Origin: Trueperaceae bacterium | GTDB lineage: Bacteria > Deinococcota > Deinococci > Deinococcales > Trueperaceae | Reading direction: 5' to 3' | Length of the DNA: 30,239 nucleotides | NCBI GenBank assembly: GCA_024636105.1 | Contig: JAGXHO010000053.1 | Location: forward strand, 1-30,239 | Part shown: positions 1 to 6,018 of the stretch, piece by piece | How the letters are laid out: each line of letters opens with the position of its first letter | How positions within the stretch are numbered: the stretch's first letter is position 1 | The notes under the pieces: generated by a model | The model's database searches: none | What the model was told of the DNA's origin: nothing | What the model saw: only the letters and a program-made list of their open reading frames with translations | Position numbers and translations under genes: made by a program

Positions 1-830
1 GCATGGTGGGCGTCGACGAGCAGGGCGAGCGCCTCGACCCCGCGGATCGCGTCGCCAACGACCACGACGCCTTCGTGACCATCGTGCTCGAGAACCTGAA
101 GGCGGCCGGAGTGCAACAGGCCGCCAAGGACGACCGCATCGAGTTCACCAGCCTCGCGCCCTGGCCGGGCACCTTCCTGTGCGCCGAGGGGCGCTACCCG
201 GAGTGGGGCCGCGAGCGCCGCGCGGGCATCTTCGTCGGTCCCGAGTTCGGCACCGTCAACCGCCCCGACCTGGTCGACGCCGCCAAGGAAGCCGGCGACG
301 CCGGCTTCGACGTGGTGATCGCCTGCGGCTTCAACTACGACGCGCACGCCACCGAGTTCGCCAAGCTGGGCGCCATCCCGGTCCTCAAGGCGCGCATGAA
401 CGCCGACCTGCACATGGCCGACGACCTCAAGACCACCGGCAAGGGCAACCTGTTCGTCGTGTTTGGCGAGCCCGACATCGAGGTGCGGCCGGCCGCCGAC
501 AACCAGCTGGAGGTCGAGATCAAGGGCGTCGACGTCTTCGACCCCAGCACCGGCGAGGTCCGCGCCGACGACGTCGACGGCATCGCCCTGTGGATGGTCG
601 ACACCGCCTACGATGGCGAGTCGTTCTTCGTCCGCCACGCCTACTTCCTCGGCGCCAACGACCCGTACAAGGCGCTCAAAACCACCCTCAAGGCCGAGAT
701 CGACGAGGAGGCCTGGGACTCGCTGCGCAGCGCCGTCTCGCGGCCGTTCCCCAAGCCGAGCAGCGGACGGATCGCGGTCAAGGCGATCAACCACTTGGGG
801 GACGAGGTGATGAAGGTGTTTCGGGTGTGA
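1..830 (+). CDS. Site-specific DNA methyltransferase, C-terminal part (5' truncated)
   Basis: The reading frame is open at the left edge and ends at TGA 828-830, so only the last ~275 residues are present; the ATG at 3 is probably an internal methionine. The visible part resembles, from memory, the C-terminal region of large Mod-like adenine DNA methyltransferases: a GNLFVVFGEPDIEVR segment, then WMVDTAYDGESFFVRHAYF, then a terminal segment reading AVKAINHLGDEVMKV. The AdoMet motifs (FxGxG, DPPY) must lie upstream of the window and cannot be checked. The family modifies DNA, often alongside a helicase/nuclease partner encoded beside it. The next gene starts within 90 nt and is a toxin-antitoxin pair, which fits a defence or mobile neighbourhood. 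Family assignment rests on recalled similarity, so treat it as probable rather than certain. Confidence 0.6.
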   Translation, partial: MVGVDEQGERLDPADRVANDHDAFVTIVLENLKAAGVQQAAKDDRIEFTSLAPWPGTFLCAEGRYPEWGRERRAGIFVGPEFGTVNRPDLVDAAKEAGDAGFDVVIACGFNYDAHATEFAKLGAIPVLKARMNADLHMADDLKTTGKGNLFVVFGEPDIEVRPAADNQLEVEIKGVDVFDPSTGEVRADDVDGIALWMVDTAYDGESFFVRHAYFLGANDPYKALKTTLKAEIDEEAWDSLRSAVSRPFPKPSSGRIAVKAINHLGDEVMKVFRV

Positions 831-900
831 TGCCAGTCGCGACATGCGTAGCACGAACGAGCTATCGCGGGCGTCTGGAACCGGCTACCGGGTTGCGGAA

Positions 901-907
901 GGGGAGG
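901..907 (+). promoter_or_regulatory. Ribosome binding site deciding the DUF433 start
   Basis: GGGGAGG lies 8 nt before GTG 916. No comparable site precedes ATG 844, so the shorter product is favoured. Confidence 0.5.
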
Positions 908-915
908 CAGTAGGC

Positions 916-1629
916 GTGACGCTGGCTTACGATGCCGCTATGGCCGAGATCGCCTCCGCCCAACTGGCGTCGCGTGCGCGCCTGGCGAACTACACGTTTG
1001 CCGAGGCGGCGCGGTACGTGCGCATCCCGGCTTCGACTGTCCGTTACTGGGCGAAGGGTGGGTCGGTCACGACCGCAGATCGGCGCATCCACTTCGAGCA
1101 GGTACTTGCGGGGCCACCTCGTCAAGCGCTCACGTTCGTGGACTTGACAGAGTTGCTCGTGGTCCGGGAGCTTCGTGAGACCTTCAACCTTAGCCTGCGG
1201 ACCATCCGCCGCGCACAGGGGTACGTCGAGCAGGCGCTCGATCGACCTTGGTACCTTTACGAGCTCGGGGTCCACGGCCGCGACATCTTCATCAGCCACG
1301 TTGAGGCGACACCGATCGCTGCGACCCGTTCCGGCCAATTGGCGTTCGCAGGCTTCCTCGACGAACTCCTCCTCCGGGTGCAAGCGGATGAGCATGGCGT
1401 CCCAAAGGACATCTTCCCGCGCATCGCCGGAAGCTCGGAGCCCCATCCCGTCAGGATCAGCCCGATCGTCGCCTTCGGCGCCCCGACCGTTCGGGACACG
1501 GGCATCCGGACCAGCACGATCGCGTCTCGGTACGACGCAGGCGAGGACATCGACGACATCGCACGGGACTACGGCATCCCCCGTGATCTCATCGCCGACG
1601 CGATTCGCTTCCAAGTAGCCGCTGCCTGA
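916..1629 (+). CDS. DUF433 antitoxin with N-terminal MerR-like helix-turn-helix
   Basis: This is the presumed antitoxin and autorepressor of the pair with the PIN-like toxin 3 nt downstream. The N-terminal ~50 residues carry a MerR/excisionase-like helix (FAEAARYVRIPASTVRYWAKGG). The C-terminal ~65 residues are a DUF433 domain (FGAPTVRDTGIRTSTIASRYDAGEDI, then DDIARDYGIPRDLIADAI), itself an HTH-like fold. I chose GTG 916 because GGGGAGG at 901-907 lies 8 nt upstream; the frame stays open to ATG 844, which lacks a ribosome site, and ATG 940 is a further option. Length (~237 aa) matches two-domain DUF433 antitoxins. Third-position G/C is looser than in the housekeeping genes to the right, suggesting transfer. 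The start is less certain than the family. Confidence 0.78.
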   Translation: MTLAYDAAMAEIASAQLASRARLANYTFAEAARYVRIPASTVRYWAKGGSVTTADRRIHFEQVLAGPPRQALTFVDLTELLVVRELRETFNLSLRTIRRAQGYVEQALDRPWYLYELGVHGRDIFISHVEATPIAATRSGQLAFAGFLDELLLRVQADEHGVPKDIFPRIAGSSEPHPVRISPIVAFGAPTVRDTGIRTSTIASRYDAGEDIDDIARDYGIPRDLIADAIRFQVAAA

Positions 1630-1632
1630 ACG

Positions 1633-2058
1633 GTGCGGTTCTTCGTCGACGAGAACCTCGATGGGCCGGCGTTCGTCGAGCCGCTGCGCAGAGCAGGGAT
1701 CGACCTCGTGCGCCATCGCGACCTGTTCGCTCAAGGCGTGCCGGACACGACCTGGCTTCCAGCCGTGGCGGCAGATGGTTTGATCATTCTCACGGCGGAC
1801 GTACGCATTCGCTTCCGGCCGCTCGAAGTGGCGGCCATCGTCGAATCGCGTGCAAGCGTCCTCATGATACGCAAGGGAAAGAACATGACGCATCCGCGGT
1901 TGGCGGCGCTCTTGATCCGCTCCCAACCCGTCGTTACGACCTTCTTCGCCACATGCATGGCTCCGTGCGTCGCCGTCCTTACGAGCAGGCCAGACTCGGA
2001 CGATCCACTCGAGACCAAGCCGGGCAAGATCTCAGCCAAGAGCCTTGGGGGTCGGTAG
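1633..2058 (+). CDS. DUF5615 / VapC45-type PIN-like toxin
   Basis: Predicted RNase toxin of the DUF433/PIN pair. It starts at GTG 1633, 3 nt after the antitoxin stop, so translation is probably coupled. The protein opens with MRFFVDENLDGP, the hallmark start of DUF5615 PIN-like proteins, giving acidic residues D6 and E7. Further conserved acids are D38 (GVPDTTWLPAVA) and D56 (IILTADVRIR), consistent with a metal-binding PIN-like active site. Length is 141 aa against roughly 110-130 usual; the last ~25 residues (after VLTSRPDSDD) look like a poorly conserved extension. Without the antitoxin it would be expected to cleave RNA, but activity is inferred from family only. No frameshift is visible. 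Confidence 0.75.
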   Translation: MRFFVDENLDGPAFVEPLRRAGIDLVRHRDLFAQGVPDTTWLPAVAADGLIILTADVRIRFRPLEVAAIVESRASVLMIRKGKNMTHPRLAALLIRSQPVVTTFFATCMAPCVAVLTSRPDSDDPLETKPGKISAKSLGGR

Positions 2059-2088
2059 GCTTGAGTCCCGAAGGGCCCCAGCATAAAG

Positions 2089-2241
2089 ATGCCAACGCGC
2101 GCTACGCTTCGTCCATTGATGCACGCGTTCGTTCGACGCGACGGCGCTCTTGGTGCCCACGATGCCAAGGCCATCGTCGCCTCGAAGCTTCCGGGCGGAA
2201 GCCAGATCTTCGTGGACCTGGAGAACCCGTGCGCGGACTGA
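2089..2241 (+). pseudogene. Possible 50-codon gene fragment
   Basis: A short frame from ATG 2089 to TGA 2239-2241 encodes about 50 residues, including the segment DAKAIVASKLPGGSQIFVDLE. The second half uses almost only G/C-ending codons, as a real gene here would. It has no clear ribosome site and no recognised family; a piece of a small regulatory (STAS-like) protein is one possibility. It lies between the toxin gene and the insertion sequence and may be debris of a gene broken by rearrangement. The rest of 2059-2316 shows nothing I recognise. Confidence 0.2.
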
Positions 2242-2316
2242 CGGGATCGCCCGCTGCCATTCGAGGCCGCTCGCATCCGGTGAGTGCACGCGCACTGCCG
2301 AAAGAGCTATCGCGAT

Positions 2317-2358
2317 TTATGCAGGCTTATAGCGACATGACGCTATACATAGACATAA
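2317..2358. repeat. 46-bp dyad repeat, copy 1 (operator-like)
   Basis: The segment has extended two-fold symmetry: TTATG-N6-TATAGCG-N6-CGCTATA-N6-CATAA, every arm perfect. It ends 7 nt before the IS left end. A TATACA hexamer (2344-2349) inside the right half could be a -10 box, so a bound dimer or tetramer would block that promoter. Nested half-sites of this kind are typical of autoregulated toxin-antitoxin operators. A second copy lies directly beyond the IS. Confidence 0.7.
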
Positions 2359-2364
2359 GCGGCA

Positions 2365-2389
2365 AATGGGGTATCCATCTAATCGGCGT
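2365..2389. repeat. IS1595 left terminal inverted repeat
   Basis: 25 bp perfectly inverted relative to 3457-3481. Confidence 0.85.
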
Positions 2390-2399
2390 AGTCGTATAG

Positions 2400-3467
2400 T
2401 TGGTCGTGGACGGCCCGGTTGCTGGTGTGGATTATCCTCGGTCGGTCGGCGAGATGCAGGCGTGGTTCGCGACAGATGCGGCCTGTCGCGACTACTTGGA
2501 GTGGATTCGGTGGCCGGACGGGTACTCGTGTGTGGCGTGCGGCTCGCGCGGCGGTTGGAGGTTGGAGGATGGACGTTGGCGCTGCAGGGCGTGCGATGCG
2601 CGAACGTCGGTCACGGCTGGCACGATCTTCGACCGAACGCGCACGCCGTTGACGGTGTGGTTCCACGCCATCTGGGCGTTCGCGACCGCGAAGGATGGCG
2701 TGTCCGCCGCGGGGTTGCAGCGGACCCTCGAGATCGGCTCGTACCAGACCGCGTGGGCGATGCTGCAGCGCCTCCGGTCGGTGGTGGTGCGTCCCGAGCG
2801 GGAGAGGCTCGCTGGCCGGGTGGAGGTCGATGAGACCTACTACGGTGCTCATGAGGTGGGTCTGCGGGGTGGTCGTGCTCGCGGGGGGAAGGCGCTGATC
2901 GGTATCGCCGTGGAGGCTGAGGAGGGTGGCGGGCTCGGTCGTTGCCGCATGGGTTCGCTCGAGGACGTGTCGGCCGCGACGCTGACGTCGTTCGTGAGCG
3001 TTCACGTGGCACTCGGCTCGCGTGTCGTAACCGACGCGTGGAAGGGGTACTTGCCGCTCGGGCGGGCGGGATTCGAGCACGAGGCGCGCAGCCAGCGGGC
3101 GGCGCGCCGTGCAGGTGAGGACGTGAACGCCTTGCTGCCCGGTGTGCATCGGGTCGCGTCGCTGTTCAAGCGTTGGCTGTTGGGCACGCATCAGGGTGCG
3201 GTTGGCCACGAGCATCTACCGGGGTACATGGATGAGTTCGTGTTCCGCTTCAACCGGCGCACGTCCAGGAGTCGAGGCATGGTGTTCTTCCGCGTGTTGC
3301 AGTTGGCCATGCAGCACGCGCCGGTTCGTTACCGCGAGTTGATCGTCAACCCGAGGCCGGGCAGCGTGTCCCCAACGCCACCAACGGCACGTGGACAGCC
3401 GCCGAGCCTGGAGCGACCCCATCCCGATCGCCCCTGGAGAAGGGGTACTGACGCCAACGCCGATTAG
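2400..3467 (+). CDS. IS1595-family (ISXO2-like) DDE transposase
   Basis: Catalyses cut-and-paste or copy movement of the surrounding element. It has an N-terminal zinc ribbon (C44, C47, C62, C65, numbering from TTG 2400) followed by the ISXO2-type DDE fold: VEVDETYYGA with D144, VVTDAWKGY with D212, and GYMDEFVFRFNRR with E279. The family signature VHRVASLFKRWLLGTHQGAV is intact, so it looks functional. The start is uncertain: TTG 2400, GTG 2406 and ATG 2454 are all in frame and none has a strong ribosome site; GTG 2406 puts the N-terminus where family members usually begin. The last ~35 residues are a proline/arginine-rich tail that reads into the right inverted repeat. Confidence 0.9.
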   Translation: MVVDGPVAGVDYPRSVGEMQAWFATDAACRDYLEWIRWPDGYSCVACGSRGGWRLEDGRWRCRACDARTSVTAGTIFDRTRTPLTVWFHAIWAFATAKDGVSAAGLQRTLEIGSYQTAWAMLQRLRSVVVRPERERLAGRVEVDETYYGAHEVGLRGGRARGGKALIGIAVEAEEGGGLGRCRMGSLEDVSAATLTSFVSVHVALGSRVVTDAWKGYLPLGRAGFEHEARSQRAARRAGEDVNALLPGVHRVASLFKRWLLGTHQGAVGHEHLPGYMDEFVFRFNRRTSRSRGMVFFRVLQLAMQHAPVRYRELIVNPRPGSVSPTPPTARGQPPSLERPHPDRPWRRGTDANAD

Positions 3468-3481
3468 ATGGATACCCCATT
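3457..3481. repeat. IS1595 right terminal inverted repeat
   Basis: 25 bp perfectly inverted relative to 2365-2389. It contains the TAG stop of the transposase. Confidence 0.85.
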
Positions 3482-3526
3482 GCACGCTTATAGCGCCATG
3501 GCGCGATACATGGACATAAATGGCAA
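3481..3526. repeat. 46-bp dyad repeat, copy 2 (truncated by the IS end)
   Basis: Matches copy 1 over about 46 bp with 7 or so differences. The core is TATAGCG (3489-3495)-N6-CGCGATA (3502-3508)-N6-CATAA (3515-3519); one arm has a single mismatch. The outer left arm is interrupted by the IS boundary. The inner 20 bp remain nearly palindromic despite base changes, suggesting selection on symmetry. It lies 67 nt upstream of the RelE-helicase gene, where it could act as its operator. Confidence 0.65.
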
Positions 3527-3592
3527 TAATCGAGTCGAAACGCGTATAGGGACCGACGGACCCCCACCCACGACCCCCACCCCGGACCCCGC

Positions 3593-5656
3593 ATGACCTT
3601 CCTCATCGCCGACTCCTTCGCCGACGGCCTCGCCCGCCTGACGCCCGACGAGCAAGCGGTCGCCAAGGCAACCGCCTTCGACCTCCAGCAGGACCGCACC
3701 CGCGCCGGAATGAGCTACCACGCGCTAGGCAAGGCGAAGGACAAGCGCTTCGCCTCCGTGCGGGTGAACGACGACCTGCGCGTGATCGTCCACCGCACCC
3801 CCCAGAGCCTGCTGCTCTGCTACGTCGGCCACCACGACGAGGCCTACCGCTGGGCCGAGCGCCGCAAGCTCGAGGCGCACCCCACCACCGGCGCCATGCA
3901 GATGGTGGAGGTCCGCGAGCGCGTCGAGAACGTGGTCAAGCGCGTGGTGGTGGCGGAGGCGATCGAGACGGCCGAGCGCCCGCTCTTCGCGCACCTCGAC
4001 GAGGCCGCCCTCCTCGCCTACGGCGTCCCGCTCGAGTGGGTGCCCGACGCGCAGGCCGCCACCGAGTCCAGCCTCTTCGACCTCGCCGAGCACCTGCCCG
4101 CCGAGGCCGCCGACGCGCTGCTCACCCTCGCCGTGGGCGAGGTGCCCGAGGTGGCGCAGCCCGCGCCCCCCGAGGCCGATCCCTTCGCGCACCCGGCGGC
4201 GCAGCGGCGCTTCCGCGTGGTCGACGACGTCGACGCGCTCGCGACAGCGCTCGACGCCCCCTGGGAGCAGTGGGCGGTGTTCCTGCACCCCTCGCAGCGC
4301 GAGCTGATCGACCGCGAGTTCGGCGGCCCCGCCCGCGTCGCAGGCTCCGCCGGCACGGGCAAGACCGTCGTGGCGCTGCACCGCGCCGTCCACCTCGCCG
4401 AGCACGACGAGCACGCCCGCGTGCTGCTGGCCACCTTCTCCGACGTGCTCGCGCGCCACCTCGAGGTCAAGCTGCGGGTCCTGACCCGCCATCGCCCACG
4501 GCTGCGCGAGCGGATCGACGTGGCCACCCTTGCCGGGCTTGCCGCGCGCCTGCACCGCGCCCAGTTCGGTCGCGACGCCGTCGTCGTCGACCCCACGATG
4601 CTGGGATCGCTGCTCGGCGACGCCGCGGCCGCGACCGGTGCCCCCTTCGCCACCGGCTTCCTGATGACCGAATGGGACCAGGTGGTCGACGCTTGGCAAC
4701 TTCGAGACTGGGACGCCTACCGAAGCGTGCAGCGCCTTGGCCGCAAGGTCCGCCTCCCGGAATCGGCGCGAGCGCAGGCATGGGCCGCTTTCGAGCGAGT
4801 GTGGAACGAACTCGACGTTCGTGGCCTGACGACCGAGGCAGCCGTCTACCAGACCCTTGCGGACGCTTACGCCCGAGGCGGCGGGGCTCCCTACGACCAC
4901 GTGGTGCTGGACGAGGCCCAGGACGCCAGCGCGGCCCAGCTCCGCTTCCTGGCGCAACTGGTGGGCGACCGGCCCAACGGCCTCTTCTTCGCCGGCGACC
5001 TCGGCCAGCGCATCTTCCAGCAACCCTTCTCGTGGCTCTCGGTGGGCGTCGACGTCCGCGGCCGCGCCCGGACGCTCAAGGTCAACTACCGCACCAGCCA
5101 CCAGATCCGCACCCGCGCCGATCGACTGCTCGACGACCGCACCGACGACGTCGACGGCGAGACCCAAGTGCGCCGCGGCACGATCAGCGTCTTCGATGGC
5201 CCCGAACCGCGGGTCGAGCGCTTCGCCGACGCCGATACCGAAGCGCGTGCCGTCGGCGCCTGGCTCCGGGAGCGCGTGGGGGCCGGCGCCCCGCCGCATG
5301 AGGTCGGCGTGATCGTCCGGCACGACGCTCTCCTCGATCGAGCACGCGCTGCCCTCGCCCATGCCGGGCTCCCGAGCGCCGTGTTGGACGGGACCGCGAC
5401 CCCGCCCGACGGGCACGTCGCGATCGCCACCATGCACCAGGCGAAGGGCCTCGAGTACCGCGCCGTGGCCGCCATGGCCTGCGACGAGGACGTGCTGCCG
5501 CTGGCCGAACGGCTTGCGACGGCCAGCGACATGAACGAGCTCCAGGAGGTCCACGAGACGGAGCGGCACCTCCTCTACGTGGCGGTCACGCGGGCGCGGG
5601 ACGAACTGTGGGTGTCGGGCGTGGCGCCTGGATCGGACTACCTGGCCGACCTCTAG
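3593..5656 (+). CDS. UvrD/Rep-like helicase with N-terminal RelE/ParE-like domain
   Basis: A 687-residue fusion. Residues ~1-95 look like a RelE/ParE toxin fold, ending in DLRVIVHRTPQSLLLCYVG then HHDEAYRWAERRK. The rest is a superfamily 1A helicase: Walker A GSAGTGKT at 251-258, motif II VVLDEAQDAS with DEAQD at 440-444, NYRTSHQIR from 498, TMHQAKGLEYR (motif V) and YVAVTRAR at 662-669 (motif VI). No nuclease domain follows, so it is a translocase/helicase rather than an RecB-like nuclease. ATG 3593 follows a G/C-rich leader without a clear Shine-Dalgarno. It lies downstream of a toxin-antitoxin pair and a methyltransferase end. Whether the RelE-like part cleaves mRNA is unknown; no dedicated antitoxin gene is adjacent. 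Helicase call is firm, toxin-fold call is by recognition of the sequence pattern. Confidence 0.88.
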   Translation: MTFLIADSFADGLARLTPDEQAVAKATAFDLQQDRTRAGMSYHALGKAKDKRFASVRVNDDLRVIVHRTPQSLLLCYVGHHDEAYRWAERRKLEAHPTTGAMQMVEVRERVENVVKRVVVAEAIETAERPLFAHLDEAALLAYGVPLEWVPDAQAATESSLFDLAEHLPAEAADALLTLAVGEVPEVAQPAPPEADPFAHPAAQRRFRVVDDVDALATALDAPWEQWAVFLHPSQRELIDREFGGPARVAGSAGTGKTVVALHRAVHLAEHDEHARVLLATFSDVLARHLEVKLRVLTRHRPRLRERIDVATLAGLAARLHRAQFGRDAVVVDPTMLGSLLGDAAAATGAPFATGFLMTEWDQVVDAWQLRDWDAYRSVQRLGRKVRLPESARAQAWAAFERVWNELDVRGLTTEAAVYQTLADAYARGGGAPYDHVVLDEAQDASAAQLRFLAQLVGDRPNGLFFAGDLGQRIFQQPFSWLSVGVDVRGRARTLKVNYRTSHQIRTRADRLLDDRTDDVDGETQVRRGTISVFDGPEPRVERFADADTEARAVGAWLRERVGAGAPPHEVGVIVRHDALLDRARAALAHAGLPSAVLDGTATPPDGHVAIATMHQAKGLEYRAVAAMACDEDVLPLAERLATASDMNELQEVHETERHLLYVAVTRARDELWVSGVAPGSDYLADL

Positions 5657-5691
5657 CCGCCGCCACAGCGGCGACGAGGAGCCCCACGGCG

Positions 5692-5697
5692 TACCCT
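5692..5697 (+). promoter_or_regulatory. -10 box (TACCCT), leaderless start
   Basis: TACCCT ends 6 nt before ATG 5704, so transcription would start at or next to the A of the start codon. No ribosome site can fit in between. No clear -35 is seen. Confidence 0.4.
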
Positions 5698-5703
5698 CAC
5701 CCC

Positions 5704-6018
5704 ATGCGCGAGATCGAACTCCTCTACTTCGACGGGTGCCCCTCGTGGACCCACGCCTGGGCGGCGCTGGGGCAGGCGTTGGTCGAGGAGCAGATCGACG
5801 CGACCGTCCGGCTGCGCGACGTCGCCGGCATGGAGCCCGAGGCACTGGCTGGGTTCGCCGGTTCGCCGACCGTGCGCGTCGACGGCGTGGACCTGTTCGG
5901 CTACGCGGGCCCGGCGGTCATGGCCTGCCGGCGGTACGGCGATCCCCCGGCCCAGGGATGGCCGAGCGTCGAGGCGCTTCGAGCCCAGCTGAAGGCCGCG
6001 GCGGCCGGCGGCTCCTAG
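5704..6018 (+). CDS. Small thioredoxin-like protein (GCPSW family)
   Basis: A 104-residue thioredoxin-fold protein starting MREIELLYFDGCPSW. It has a single cysteine at the redox position (C12) and a conserved GSPTVRVDG strand-turn (53-61), with a second cysteine at C75 (MACRRYGD). This pattern belongs to a group often annotated as thioredoxin-family or alkylmercury-lyase-like proteins and frequently found beside metal-resistance genes. The frame extends upstream to 5608 inside the helicase gene, but ATG 5704 is preferred because the family begins here. It converges on the metal ATPase, whose stop overlaps by 4 nt. Redox activity is inferred, and the biological role is unknown. Confidence 0.7.
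   Translation: MREIELLYFDGCPSWTHAWAALGQALVEEQIDATVRLRDVAGMEPEALAGFAGSPTVRVDGVDLFGYAGPAVMACRRYGDPPAQGWPSVEALRAQLKAAAAGGS

Larger units (their letters stand above)
2365..3481 (+). mobile_element. IS1595-family insertion sequence (complete)
   Basis: A single-gene insertion sequence of about 1.12 kb bounded by perfect 25-bp terminal inverted repeats (2365-2389 and 3457-3481; core GGGGTATCCATCTAATCGG). The ends could be drawn 1-3 bp further in. The transposase stop codon lies inside the right inverted repeat. IS1595 elements normally make 8-bp target duplications, but none is visible: the 8 bp outside the two ends differ. The element separates two copies of a diverged 46-bp dyad repeat, so its target was probably a tandem operator array, or the flanks were later recombined. 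Confidence 0.85.

Noticed and set aside
844..915. Upstream ATG 844 as start of the DUF433 gene
   Set aside because: No ribosome site before it, and GGGGAGG fits GTG 916; the extra residues look unlike a domain.
2357..3489. 8-bp target-site duplication for the IS
   Set aside because: Flanking octamers differ for each plausible IS boundary; the similarity outside the ends is the 46-bp dyad repeat instead.
2317..3526. CRISPR-like array
   Set aside because: Only two diverged copies of a symmetric element, no spacers and no cas genes.
3725..5845. 706-codon frame on the minus strand opposite the helicase gene
   Set aside because: Low-complexity Arg/Gly/His-rich product, no motifs; the plus strand encodes a complete helicase. 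Shadow of a GC-rich gene.
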